From Nocardia harenae NBRC 108248 (GTDB lineage: Bacteria; Actinomycetota; Actinomycetes; Mycobacteriales; Mycobacteriaceae): a stretch of 64,000 nucleotides of DNA. This document shows, one piece after another, positions 55,564-63,852 of this stretch (its first letter is position 1; each line of letters starts with the position of its first letter). The DNA lies in assembly GCF_001612885.1 (NCBI RefSeq), contig NZ_BDBH01000006.1, positions 1 to 64,000 of the forward strand, read 5' to 3'. Both the position numbers and the translations under genes were made by a program. The notes below the pieces were generated by a model. That model saw only the letters and a list, made by a program, of their open reading frames with translations. It was not told the DNA's origin and did not search any database.

Positions 55564-55787
55564 TCGCACCGGATCCCGCCTGATCGGCCCCCCAGGCATC
55601 TGTTCCGCGTTCCAGCCTAGCGGCTGTGAACTACAGCGCCGACAGTATTAACCAGGATCTAACGATGACTTCAGTCACCGGATACACGGCGCGACGAGAC
55701 CAGGGATGAATCCGACCGCCCGCTCGAAATAACCCGGTTACAGCGGAAATTCGCGCTGGTGTTGCGACCTCAATAATTCAAACCGGA
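55564..55787. other. AT-richer gap upstream of the epimerase
   Basis: No gene is visible. On the minus strand TAATAC (rc of 55645-55650) could be a -10 for the epimerase/acyltransferase unit; the -35 is weak. The base composition is notably less GC-rich than the genes around it. Confidence 0.35.
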
Positions 55788-55827
55788 AAGAAAACGAAAA
55801 GCCCGCCACCGCGATCGGTGACGGGCT
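55788..55827 (-). terminator. terminator of the bS22 gene
   Basis: Minus strand: stem AGCCCGTCACCG...CGGTGGCGGGCT (one mismatch) followed by TTTTCGTTTTC. Begins 19 bases after the bS22 stop. One of the few T-tract terminators in the window. Confidence 0.8.
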
Positions 55828-55845
55828 CACGCACGACGCGAGGGA

Positions 55846-55947
55846 CTACTTGCCGAGTTTGCGCCGCTGCACCCGCGTGCGGCGAAGCAGCTTCCGGTGC
55901 TTCTTCTTCGACATGCGCTTGCGACGCTTCTTGATCACTGAACCCAT
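55846..55947 (-). CDS. 30S ribosomal protein bS22 (AURKAIP1-like)
   Basis: 33-aa extremely basic protein: [20 protein letters not shown], then [13 protein letters not shown]. About two-thirds Lys/Arg. Matches Rv0500B, the small actinobacterial ribosomal protein bS22, and resembles mitochondrial AURKAIP1. ATG 55947; own terminator. Confidence 0.92.
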
Positions 55948-56106
55948 AGGGTCGTCCTCGCGTTTCCTCTACTCGGCGCTCTGGGCGCGGCTGACACTGT
56001 TTCGCTCGCCCCGCCGGGCTCCGGACACACCGAAGCGGTGCCACCGGCGGGCGAACGCGAACCGACTGTTCATCCTACCGGGACACCGGAGCCACTCCGA
56101 ATCCGC

Positions 56107-56403
56107 CTATCCGGCGTCGAAGTAGGACGTCTCCAGGTATTCGTGCACCGCCTTCGCGTGCACCCGGAACGACCGCCCCACCCGCACCGCGGGCAGCTCA
56201 CCCGAGTGAACCAGGCGATACACCGTCATCTTCGAGACCCGCATCAACTCGGCGACCTCGGCCACCGTGAGGAATTGCGTACCACCGGCGAATACCGTTT
56301 GCCCCGGTGGGGGGCCGCCAGGTGGTCGCGTTCCACCGCGGGTGGACGACGAGCCCGGCCCGCCGGTTCCGTTGTTCGCAGACATCTTGTTCGCAGACAT
56401 CAT
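56107..56403 (-). CDS. excisionase-type HTH DNA-binding protein
   Basis: 98 aa. C-terminal winged helix of the excisionase/MerR type: FLTVAEVAELMRVSKMTVYRLVHSGELPAVRVGRSFRVHAKAV. The N-terminus is a flexible Gly/Pro/Ser tract. Matches Rv0500A; the name excisionase is by fold only and no phage context is present. The start is ambiguous (56403, 56400 or 56385) because MSANK and MSANN are a 15-bp direct duplication. Confidence 0.88.
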   Translation of the reverse strand: MMSANKMSANNGTGGPGSSSTRGGTRPPGGPPPGQTVFAGGTQFLTVAEVAELMRVSKMTVYRLVHSGELPAVRVGRSFRVHAKAVHEYLETSYFDAG

Positions 56404-56548
56404 CGCACCATCGACCTCCGGCACGTCCGCGCCGCCGGCTTCCCCACCGGCGGAACAGACACGCACGTGCTCCTTGAAGCTTAGCGGGACCAGTGGTGTT
56501 GCTGCGACGGGAGTGAGAAATCGGGTTTCCCCAGCGTGAACCGCCCGG

Positions 56549-57367
56549 TCACTCCGCCGACGACCCCTGTTCCGCCGAGCGTCGCGCTGCGGCGTGCAGC
56601 GCCTCCAGAAAGGCCGAGCGTACGCCGGAACGCTCGAGTTCGCGAAGGGCGGCGGCGGTGGTCCCGGCCGGCGAGGTGACCGCGGCGCGCAGTTCGACGG
56701 CGCTCTGCTCGGCGCCCTCCAGCAGCGCGGCGGCGCCGAGCATGGTCTGCACCACCAGGGTGGTCGCCACATCGCGGGTGAGCCCGAGCCCGACGCCCGC
56801 GTCCACCATGGCCTCGACGACCAGGAAGAAGTAGGCGGGGCCGGAGCCGGAGACCGCGGTGACGGCGTCCATCTGCGCCTCGGCCACCGTCACCACCTTG
56901 CCGACCGCGCCGAGCAACGCGGTGACCAGCGCCAGATCCTCGGGCTTCGCGTGCCTGCCCGGCGCGAGTGCGCTCATGCCCTGGCCGACCAGCATGGGGG
57001 TGTTCGGCATGACCCGGACCACCGGCGAACCGGCGGGCAGCTTGGCCTCCAGCCGCGCGGTCGGGACACCGGCGGCCAGGGATACCACCACCTGGTCACC
57101 GTCGCCGCCGAGCATGGCCTTGCCGAGCGCGGTGAGCACGCCGTCGACATCGTTCGGCTTGACCGCGATCACCAGCACGTCGGCGCCGACCGCGGCGTCC
57201 TCGATGGAGCCGGTGACCCGGACCCCGAAGCGCTCGGCGATCAGCTCGGCCCGATCCTGGTGCGTCTCGACGACCACCAGATCCTTCGCCACCCGCCCGG
57301 ATTCGAGCACGCCTGCGACCAGCGCCTCCCCGATCCGGCCGCCACCGATCACCGCGATTCTCGTCAT
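56549..57367 (-). CDS. proC: pyrroline-5-carboxylate reductase
   Basis: Final step of proline synthesis. 272 aa: AVIGGGRIGEALVAGVLESG (NAD(P)H site), VVVETHQDRAELIAERF, AVKPNDVDGVL, VRVMPNTPMLVGQGMSAL, and the C-terminal VTAVSGSGPAYFFLVVEAMVDAG. Complete and canonical (Rv0500). Ends SAEQGSSAE. Confidence 0.95.
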   Translation of the reverse strand: MTRIAVIGGGRIGEALVAGVLESGRVAKDLVVVETHQDRAELIAERFGVRVTGSIEDAAVGADVLVIAVKPNDVDGVLTALGKAMLGGDGDQVVVSLAAGVPTARLEAKLPAGSPVVRVMPNTPMLVGQGMSALAPGRHAKPEDLALVTALLGAVGKVVTVAEAQMDAVTAVSGSGPAYFFLVVEAMVDAGVGLGLTRDVATTLVVQTMLGAAALLEGAEQSAVELRAAVTSPAGTTAAALRELERSGVRSAFLEALHAAARRSAEQGSSAE

Positions 57368-57396
57368 GGGCCCAAGGCTAGCCTTACCGGCGCGGG

Positions 57397-58290
57397 CTAC
57401 CGCTGCGGGATCAGCGCGAGCTGCCTGCTCTGCGCCACCACCGCCCCGGTGCTGTCCAGGACCAGCTGGTCCTCGTCGAACATGCGGCCGCCGATCTCGT
57501 GCGTGGTCGCGATGATCCGCAGCCAGCCCGGCGCCGGGCGCCTGCGCAGGTAGGTGGTCATCTGCACGGTCGGCGCCCAGCCGAAGTGGCCGCGGTTCAT
57601 CGCCACCGGCGGGCTCATGTCGGCGGCCATCATGGCGAAGTACGCCGCCACCGCCGGGTCGTTCGCGTCGCCCGCGCGCGGCCGCATCCAGAGCCGCAGC
57701 CTCGGCTCGGCGGTGTGGTCGCCGTCCAGGAAGCGGGCCCAGCTGCGGTCCATGAAGACGTCGGCGCCCTTGGCCACGTTCACGATCTTGCCCATGGGCG
57801 AGCCGGGTTCGTAGCCGATGGCGTCGGCCGCGGGCTCGGCGGGCATGTCGCCGTGCTGCGGCGCGTAGATCGGCTCGGTGTCGTCCAGCGCGCCGAAGGT
57901 GAAGGTGGTGCGCACCCTGGTGCGGTCGCCCTGCACCAGCTCCGCGTCGACCAGGCAGATCTGCCTGCCCACCTTGCGGATGCGCACGGCGTACTCCACC
58001 TGGCCCGCGTCCGGCGCGCCGAGGAAGTCGGAGCTGGCGGCGATCGGGGCCATGGCGGTGAGCTCCGGCTCGACGGTGTGCAGCCAGCGGGTGGCGGCGG
58101 CGGCGCTGCCAGCGACCATGGTGCCGCCGTGCACCTTCGCGCCGATGGTCCAGATCGGCTCGATCTCGCCCAGGTAGCGCCCGGCGCCCGCCGCCTCGGC
58201 GGGGATCTCGGTGACCGCGCAGACCCGGCTGAACGGGGCGTCGGTGGCGGTGGACCGATCGAGATCGGCGGTCGACTGCGACATCGTCAC
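57397..58290 (-). CDS. thioesterase-like double hot-dog protein
   Basis: 297 aa, two hot-dog halves: N-terminal FLGEIEPIWTIGAK-like region (YLGEIEPIWTIGAKVHGGTMVAG), SDFLGAPDAGQVEYAVRIRKVGRQICLVDAELVQ, and a C-terminal half with GHFGWAPTVQMTTYLRRRPAPGWLRI and GGRMFDEDQLVLDSTGAVVAQSRQLA, as in acyl-CoA thioesterase II-type proteins. Rv0499 equivalent. Catalytic residues are not certain. Confidence 0.8.
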   Translation of the reverse strand: MTMSQSTADLDRSTATDAPFSRVCAVTEIPAEAAGAGRYLGEIEPIWTIGAKVHGGTMVAGSAAAATRWLHTVEPELTAMAPIAASSDFLGAPDAGQVEYAVRIRKVGRQICLVDAELVQGDRTRVRTTFTFGALDDTEPIYAPQHGDMPAEPAADAIGYEPGSPMGKIVNVAKGADVFMDRSWARFLDGDHTAEPRLRLWMRPRAGDANDPAVAAYFAMMAADMSPPVAMNRGHFGWAPTVQMTTYLRRRPAPGWLRIIATTHEIGGRMFDEDQLVLDSTGAVVAQSRQLALIPQR

Positions 58291-58378
58291 TCCTGTCCCG
58301 CCGCGACCGGTGCGGCGCGACGTTCGTACAGCGTAAACCAGGCCACCGACGGCCCGCGCGGATGGTGGGCGGTCGCCC

Positions 58379-59245
58379 TCAGTTCTGGTTGGCGCCCGCT
58401 ACCGGGCGGCCGCCGCAGTGCGCCCGCGCGAAGGCGAGCGTGCGGCGCAGCATGGCCGCACGCTCCTGCGCGGTCCGCGCGTTCTGGGTATTGATCTCGG
58501 CCACCACGTGCCCGCGGAACCCGCTGCGCAGCAGCTGGTCGCAGACCGCGGCGCAGGGCTGGGTGCCGTCGCCCGGCACCAGGTGCTCGTCGCTCGCCGC
58601 GCCGCGGCCGTCGGCCAGGTGCAGGTGCGCGAGGCCGGAGCCCATCCGCTCGGCCAGTGCCAGCGCGTCGGTGCCCGCGGTCGCGGTGTGCGAGAGGTCG
58701 AGGGTGTAGTTGCGGAAGCCGACGTCGGTGGGGTCGTAGGAGGGGCTGAAGGCGGTGAGCCCGCGGCCGGGGCCGCCGCGCCGCTCCAGCCGCCGCACCG
58801 CGCGCTCGCCGCGGCCGAACAGGGTGTCGGCGCGCATCGGGAACATGTTCTCCACCGCGACGATCACCCGGCTCCGCTGCTCCAGCCGGGCGACCTGGTC
58901 GGCGAAGCCATCGGCGTAGCGGCGCTGCCAGCGGAACGGCGGGTGCACCACCACGGTGTCGGCGCCGAGCTCCTCGGCGGCGCGCACGCTGCGGTCCAGC
59001 TTGGCCACCGGATCGGCGCCCCAGACCCGCTGCGAGATGAGCAGGCACGGCGCGTGCACCGCGAGCACCGGCATGTCGTAGCGCCGGACGTAGCCGCGCA
59101 CGGTGGCCATGCTCTGGCTGGCCGGCTCGGCCCAGACCATGAGCTCGACCCCGTCGTAGCCGAGCTCGGCCGCGTACCGGAAGGCCGACTCGGTGTTCTC
59201 CGGGTACACCGAGGCGGTCGAGAGCCCGATCCTGATGGTCGTCAT
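58379..59245 (-). CDS. TIM-barrel sugar phosphate isomerase/epimerase-like protein
   Basis: 288-aa AP-endonuclease-2/xylose-isomerase-like TIM barrel (Rv0498). IRIGLSTASVYPENTESAF, YDGVELMVWAEP, VHAPCLL, VVHPPFRWQRRYADGF, VENMFP, TLDLSHTATAGTD, HLHLADG and VAEINTQN supply the metal-binding Glu, Asp and His of the family. Substrate unknown. Confidence 0.85.
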   Translation of the reverse strand: MTTIRIGLSTASVYPENTESAFRYAAELGYDGVELMVWAEPASQSMATVRGYVRRYDMPVLAVHAPCLLISQRVWGADPVAKLDRSVRAAEELGADTVVVHPPFRWQRRYADGFADQVARLEQRSRVIVAVENMFPMRADTLFGRGERAVRRLERRGGPGRGLTAFSPSYDPTDVGFRNYTLDLSHTATAGTDALALAERMGSGLAHLHLADGRGAASDEHLVPGDGTQPCAAVCDQLLRSGFRGHVVAEINTQNARTAQERAAMLRRTLAFARAHCGGRPVAGANQN

Positions 59246-59258
59246 GCCTGCGCGCCCC

Positions 59259-61346
59259 TCAGCCGGTACTGAGCAGGAAGGCCAGCGGGCCGAGCGTCAC
59301 GAAGGTGCCGACCACGACCGCGATCACCGTGCTCAGGATGTCGTCGGTGCGGCGAAGCACCCGGACCAGGGCGACCAGGCCGAGGATGACGATCGTGGCC
59401 AGCGCGAGCGCCACCCAGGGCAGCATCTCCCACATCCGCTCGAAGCCCTTGAACAGCAGCATCCCCGCGACCGCTGCGGCGGCGCTCTGACCGCCGAGGA
59501 TCATCCACTCGCGGCGGTTGAGCTCCTGCTCGGAGAGGCGGGAGCGGCTGCTCGCGGCGGTCGCCGCCGGTGCGGCGGCGGTGCCGCGGCCGGGCAGCTT
59601 GTCCTTCAGGGAGCGGGTCAGGCCGCCGAGCCCGGCCAGCACGGCCGCCTTCGGGTTCCGGCCCTTGCCCTTGCCGCGCTTACCGCGGCCGGGGGCCTCG
59701 AACTCGCCGGATTCGTACTCGACGTCGTAGTCCGGGCGGTACTCGCCGGACTCGTACTCGTCGTACTCCCCCGTCTCGAAGCGGTCGTTCTCGAACTCGG
59801 GGTCGTAGTCGTCGTACTCGTCGTCGAAGTCGCGGCGCTCGGACTCGCCCTTGCGGAGCAGGTCGCCCGCGACCGTCTGGCCGGAGATCAGCGGCTGCTC
59901 CTGCGGCGGGGGCCAGCCGGACTGCGGCGGGGCGTCGGCCTCGGGGGGCGGTGCCGGGGGCGCGGGCATGCGTCTGCGGGCCGACCAGGCGGGGAGGCCG
60001 CCGGGCGGCGGCGGGGTGCGCGGGACCGAGCCGGATTCCGGCTCGTCGCGCAGGGACCAGGCGGCGGTCGACGGTGCCTCGTCGTCCGGGGCAGGCGGTT
60101 TGGGGCCGTACGGGCCCGCGCCGTTGCGGGCGTCGAGGTCAGGGCCGTTGAAGGCGCCGTTGCGGCCCGGTGCCGGGCCGAGGTCGGGGCCGTTCGGGCC
60201 GGGGAGGGGAGCGCCGAAGCCATTGCGGCCCGGCTCGGGGGCGCCGCCGAAACCGTTCGCGCCGTTGCGACCCGGCTCGGGCGGAGCGCCGAAGCCTCTG
60301 CGGCCCGCGTCGGGGGCACTGCCGAAGCCTTTGCGGCCGGGGTCGGGAGCGCCGAGGCGACCCGCGGTGCCGAAGGGACGCTCGGCCGGGGGCGGGCCGT
60401 TGCGGTTCTCGCCGCCGAAGTCCGTGCGCGGCCCGAAGGCGCCACCGGCCTCGGAGGCGGAATCCGGCTGCCCGCCGCCGAACTCACCGCGCCGCCCCGC
60501 GGCGAACGGCGTGATCCGGGTGACCTCGGTCGGCCGCCCCGCATGCGGCGCCGGGTCGATGCCACGCGCTCCGCCACGCGCGTTCTCCCTGGCCGCGCGC
60601 ACCGCCTCCTCGGCCGCCCGCGCCGTCTCGGCCCGCGCCGCCTCCGCCGCCAGCGCCTCCTCGACCCGCGCCGACTCCGACTCCTGTTCGGCCTGAGCCG
60701 CTTCCGCCGCCTCGGCGGCGCGCCTGCGCTCGGCCCGGCTCAGCCGCGGGCTCTCGGAGGTGTCGATCCCGATCCCGCTCGGCTGCGGGGCGCCGGTCTC
60801 CTCCGGCTCGTCGTCGTCGGCCCTGCGGCGCCTGCGTCGCCCGGATCCGGTCTCCGGCATGGGGAACGACGGCTGCTCGTCCTCGTCCCTGACCCGGCGC
60901 CGCCGCCCCGGCTCCGGCGCGGCAGGCGCGGCGCCGAGCGGGTTGTAGTAGGCGATGGGGCCGGAGACCGGCGAGTAACTCGGCAGGTCCGAGGCCGGGC
61001 CGGGCGGCGGGTAGGCGGGCGCCGCGGTGGAATTCGGCGGCCCGTAGGCGGAACGGGCGGGCGGGGACGAGGTTTCGGGGTCCTGGCCGTACGGCGTCAG
61101 CCCGTACGCCGCGAGATCGAAGCCACCGCCCGACGGCGGCTCCGGCGGCGCGGGCTCCGGCTCCGGCTCCGGCGCCGCGTGTGACGAGCCGCCCGGCGTC
61201 ACCGCGGGTTGGTCACCGGTCAGATCGGCGACCGAGATCCCGCGGCCGGCGCGCCTGCGCCTGCCACCCGACGATCCCGGCGAACCGCCCTGGCCGTTGC
61301 GGGCCAGCAGTTCGGCGACCGAGAGCTGTTTGGGGTCCTCACTCAT
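59259..61346 (-). CDS. large disordered membrane protein, Rv0497-like C-terminus
   Basis: 695 aa. A conserved head (MSEDPKQLSVAELLARNGQG) is followed by a long low-complexity stretch: acidic/Ala segments, then Gly/Pro/Arg repeats such as PGRNGFGAP, PGRKGFGSAP and PEPGRNG (about residues 325-400), and acidic YDEYESGEY repeats (about 535-560). About 55 basic residues lead to three closing membrane helices (SAAAAVAGMLLFKGF; LPWVALALATIVILGLVALV; VIAVVVGTFVTLGPLAFLL). Only the ends resemble Rv0497, which is far shorter. Function unknown; a cell-envelope scaffold is possible but unsupported. Confidence 0.75.
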   Translation of the reverse strand: MSEDPKQLSVAELLARNGQGGSPGSSGGRRRRAGRGISVADLTGDQPAVTPGGSSHAAPEPEPEPAPPEPPSGGGFDLAAYGLTPYGQDPETSSPPARSAYGPPNSTAAPAYPPPGPASDLPSYSPVSGPIAYYNPLGAAPAAPEPGRRRRVRDEDEQPSFPMPETGSGRRRRRRADDDEPEETGAPQPSGIGIDTSESPRLSRAERRRAAEAAEAAQAEQESESARVEEALAAEAARAETARAAEEAVRAARENARGGARGIDPAPHAGRPTEVTRITPFAAGRRGEFGGGQPDSASEAGGAFGPRTDFGGENRNGPPPAERPFGTAGRLGAPDPGRKGFGSAPDAGRRGFGAPPEPGRNGANGFGGAPEPGRNGFGAPLPGPNGPDLGPAPGRNGAFNGPDLDARNGAGPYGPKPPAPDDEAPSTAAWSLRDEPESGSVPRTPPPPGGLPAWSARRRMPAPPAPPPEADAPPQSGWPPPQEQPLISGQTVAGDLLRKGESERRDFDDEYDDYDPEFENDRFETGEYDEYESGEYRPDYDVEYESGEFEAPGRGKRGKGKGRNPKAAVLAGLGGLTRSLKDKLPGRGTAAAPAATAASSRSRLSEQELNRREWMILGGQSAAAAVAGMLLFKGFERMWEMLPWVALALATIVILGLVALVRVLRRTDDILSTVIAVVVGTFVTLGPLAFLLSTG

Positions 61347-62371
61347 GACGGCACCGTTTCGATCGGACCCGCCGACTCCGCGGGCCCGGAGCGCGCGGTC
61401 TCGATGACCTCGCGTCCGGACAGCAGTGCGTCGACCGGTCCGCCATTCATGTCAGTATCCAGTTTGCGCAGGATCAGCCCTTCGCGCAGCGCCCAGGGGC
61501 AGATCTCGAGCGTATCCAGCGACAGTGCTCGCATACTCGCCTCCGCGACCAGCGCGCCGGCCACCAGTTGCTGCGACCGGTCCGAACTCACGCCTTCCAA
61601 TTCCGCCCGGTCCGCCGCCGTCATCCGGGAGATGAACGCGATCAGCTGACGCAGGCCCGAACTCGTGAGTGTACGGCGCACCCGGGGTCCCGCGCCGGAC
61701 GGTGCCGCTCCGGTCAATCGCGCGAGCGAGCGGAAGGTCTTGGAGGTGCCCACCGCGAGGTCCGGTTTGCCCGGTTCCAGCAGTTGCCTTGCGGGCGCGA
61801 CGAGTTCGGCGTCCAGCCAGTCGCGGAGCACCGCGATCCGGCGCTTGCCCGGCGGATCCTCGTGCAGCCAGTCCCTGGTGAGCCTGCCCGCTCCGAGCTG
61901 TAGCGAGAGCGCGGCGTCCGGCGCCTCGTCGCAGCCGGTGGACATCTCCAGCGAGCCGCCGCCGATGTCCAGGTTGATGATCCGGCCCGCGCTCCAGCCG
62001 TACCAGCGGCGCACCGCGAGGAAGGTCAGCCGCGCCTCGTCGACGCCGGTGAGCACCTGGAGGTGCACCCCGGTCTCGGCGCGCACCCGGCCGAGTACCT
62101 CCTCGGAGTTGCCCGCCTCGCGCAGCGCCGAGGTGGCGAAGGGCATGAGCATCACGCAGCGCGAGGTCTCCGCGATGCTGGCGAATTCGCCGACGGTGTC
62201 GATCAGCTTGCGGGCGCCCGCCTCGGTGATGCAGCCGGCGTCGTCCATGTTCTCGGAGAGCCGCAGCGTCGCCTTCGTCGAACTCATCGGCATGGGGTGC
62301 CCACCACGATGCGCGTCCACCACGAGCAGGTGGACGGTGTTGCTTCCGACGTCGAGTACTCCGAGCCGCAC
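61343..62371 (-). CDS. ppx: exopolyphosphatase/GppA-type phosphatase
   Basis: 342-aa member of the Ppx/GppA actin-fold family (Rv0496). LGVLDVGSNTVHLLVVDAHRGG is the first phosphate loop, ATSALREAGNSEEVLGRV and GRIINLDIGGGSLEMSTG the second (GGGS). Hydrolyses polyphosphate or (p)ppGpp relatives; the ASKHA N-terminal domains alone are present, so this is the short form lacking the HD-like half. Overlaps the membrane gene by four bases (ATGA). Confidence 0.9.
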   Translation of the reverse strand: MRLGVLDVGSNTVHLLVVDAHRGGHPMPMSSTKATLRLSENMDDAGCITEAGARKLIDTVGEFASIAETSRCVMLMPFATSALREAGNSEEVLGRVRAETGVHLQVLTGVDEARLTFLAVRRWYGWSAGRIINLDIGGGSLEMSTGCDEAPDAALSLQLGAGRLTRDWLHEDPPGKRRIAVLRDWLDAELVAPARQLLEPGKPDLAVGTSKTFRSLARLTGAAPSGAGPRVRRTLTSSGLRQLIAFISRMTAADRAELEGVSSDRSQQLVAGALVAEASMRALSLDTLEICPWALREGLILRKLDTDMNGGPVDALLSGREVIETARSGPAESAGPIETVPS

Positions 62372-62437
62372 TCCGAATAGGGTACCGGTACCGTCCGGCC
62401 TGCGAGCGCCACGGCGGAGCTGTTAGCGTCTGGCATC

Positions 62438-63301
62438 GTGACGGCAGGCGCATCCGCGAGTGACCCGGCCCCGCCCCCACCAGGGCGGAAGCTGGATCCC
62501 GCGCCCGAGGTCGAGCTGGACTTCCCGCGCGAATGGATCGAGTTCCAGGACCCAGCTAACGACGAGCACCTGATAGTGGCCGATCTCACCTGGCTACTTT
62601 CCCGATGGACCTGCGTCTTCGGCACGCCTGCCTGTCAGGGCATCCTCGGCGACCGCCCCGACGACGGTTGCTGCTCGCACGGCGCCTTCCTCGCCGACGA
62701 CGACGATCGCAAGCGGCTGCAGCGCGCCGTGAAGCTGCTCACCCCGCAGGACTGGCAGCTCATGCCGGAGGCGATGGACGAGCGCGGCAAGATCAGCAAG
62801 GAGCGGTACCTGGAGCAGGACGAGCTGGACGACGAGCCCGCGCTGCGCACCAGGCGCTACGAGGGCGCCTGCATCTTCCTGAATCGCCCCGGGTTCGCCG
62901 GCGGCGTCGGCTGCGCGCTGCACACCATGGCGCTGCGCCGCGGCATCGAGCCGCTCGAGGTCAAACCCGACGTGTGCTGGCAGCTGCCCATCCGGCGCAC
63001 CCAGGAGTGGGTCGACCGCCCCGACGGTGAGCAGATCCTGCGCACCGTCGTCACCGAGTACGACCGCCGCGGCTGGGGCCCCGGCGGGCTCGACCTGGAC
63101 TGGTACTGCACCGGCTCCCCCGACGCGCACGTCGGCGCCCGCCCCGTCTGGCAGTCGTACGCCCCCGAGCTCACCGAGTTGCTCGGCGCCGATGCCTACG
63201 CCGAGCTGGCCCGCCACTGCCGCCGCCGCGAGGGGCTCGGCCTGATCGCGGTGCATCCGGCGACGACGCACGCCGGGCGTTTGCCGGATCCCGAGGAGTA
63301 G
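62438..63301 (+). CDS. conserved Cys-rich protein, Rv0495c-like
   Basis: 287 aa, well conserved in Mycobacteriales by position and motif. [20 protein letters not shown] and [13 protein letters not shown] give a C-x6-C...CC cluster, and later [17 protein letters not shown] and DVCWQLPI add cysteines: an apparent metal or Fe-S site reminiscent of YkgJ-type CxxxxxxCC proteins. GTG start, divergent from ppx. Function not established. Confidence 0.82.
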   Translation: MTAGASASDPAPPPPGRKLDPAPEVELDFPREWIEFQDPANDEHLIVADLTWLLSRWTCVFGTPACQGILGDRPDDGCCSHGAFLADDDDRKRLQRAVKLLTPQDWQLMPEAMDERGKISKERYLEQDELDDEPALRTRRYEGACIFLNRPGFAGGVGCALHTMALRRGIEPLEVKPDVCWQLPIRRTQEWVDRPDGEQILRTVVTEYDRRGWGPGGLDLDWYCTGSPDAHVGARPVWQSYAPELTELLGADAYAELARHCRRREGLGLIAVHPATTHAGRLPDPEE

Positions 63302-63354
63302 GCGTCACCGCCAGGACATGCGAACTTCACCTGCGTAGGGTTCACTAGTCCCCC

Positions 63355-63720
63355 ATGTTCGGAAACACCCTGTTCACAAAGGCTCGCTTCAGCAAGGCCA
63401 TCGCGGCCGCGGCCATCGGAGCGGGTGCCTGCCTGGCGCTCGCCGGCCCCGCGTCCGCCGACGATGTCGACCCCACCAGGTTCGGCGACTACACCCACAC
63501 CTTCGTCAACGGCACCGACCCCGCCGCGGCGGCGCGCGCCGCGCAGGAGGGGAAGAACATCGTCGTCAGCCCCTACGGGACGTCGCACACCATCGCCTGC
63601 AAGGGCAACGGGACCACCATTCCCCTCTACGAATGCCTGCAGGAGGACGATCTCGGCTGGATCACCCTGCAGAAGATCGATCTCCCCGCCATCGGCCCCG
63701 CCTGGGTCTACATTCCGTGA
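63355..63720 (+). CDS. small secreted protein
   Basis: 121 aa: signal peptide with basic start and hydrophobic core (IAAAAIGAGACLALAGPASA, predicted cleavage ASA-D near residue 35), then an 86-residue mature domain with two cysteines (HTIACKGNG and YECLQED). No named family recognised. The palindromic element B begins six bases past its stop. Confidence 0.75.
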   Translation: MFGNTLFTKARFSKAIAAAAIGAGACLALAGPASADDVDPTRFGDYTHTFVNGTDPAAAARAAQEGKNIVVSPYGTSHTIACKGNGTTIPLYECLQEDDLGWITLQKIDLPAIGPAWVYIP

Positions 63721-63726
63721 TGCTTG

Positions 63727-63852
63727 GCGCGCCTTCGGCGCGCGTGTTCGCGGCCTCTGAGGCTCGCGTTCGAGCACTCGAGACTCGCGCCTTCGGCGCA
63801 TGCGCTTCGAGTGCTCGAACGCGAGCCGGCCGCGAACGGGGCTCGTAAGACT
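63727..63852. repeat. palindromic element, copy B (inverted relative to A)
   Basis: Outer arms 63746-63755 / 63828-63837 (10 bp), a 5-base bulge, inner arms 63761-63781 / 63807-63827 (21 bp, perfect) and a 25-base loop. An accessory hairpin lies at 63727-63733 / 63737-63743. Read on the minus strand it matches copy A end to end; arms differ by compensating changes while the loop differs at one base. Confidence 0.85.
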
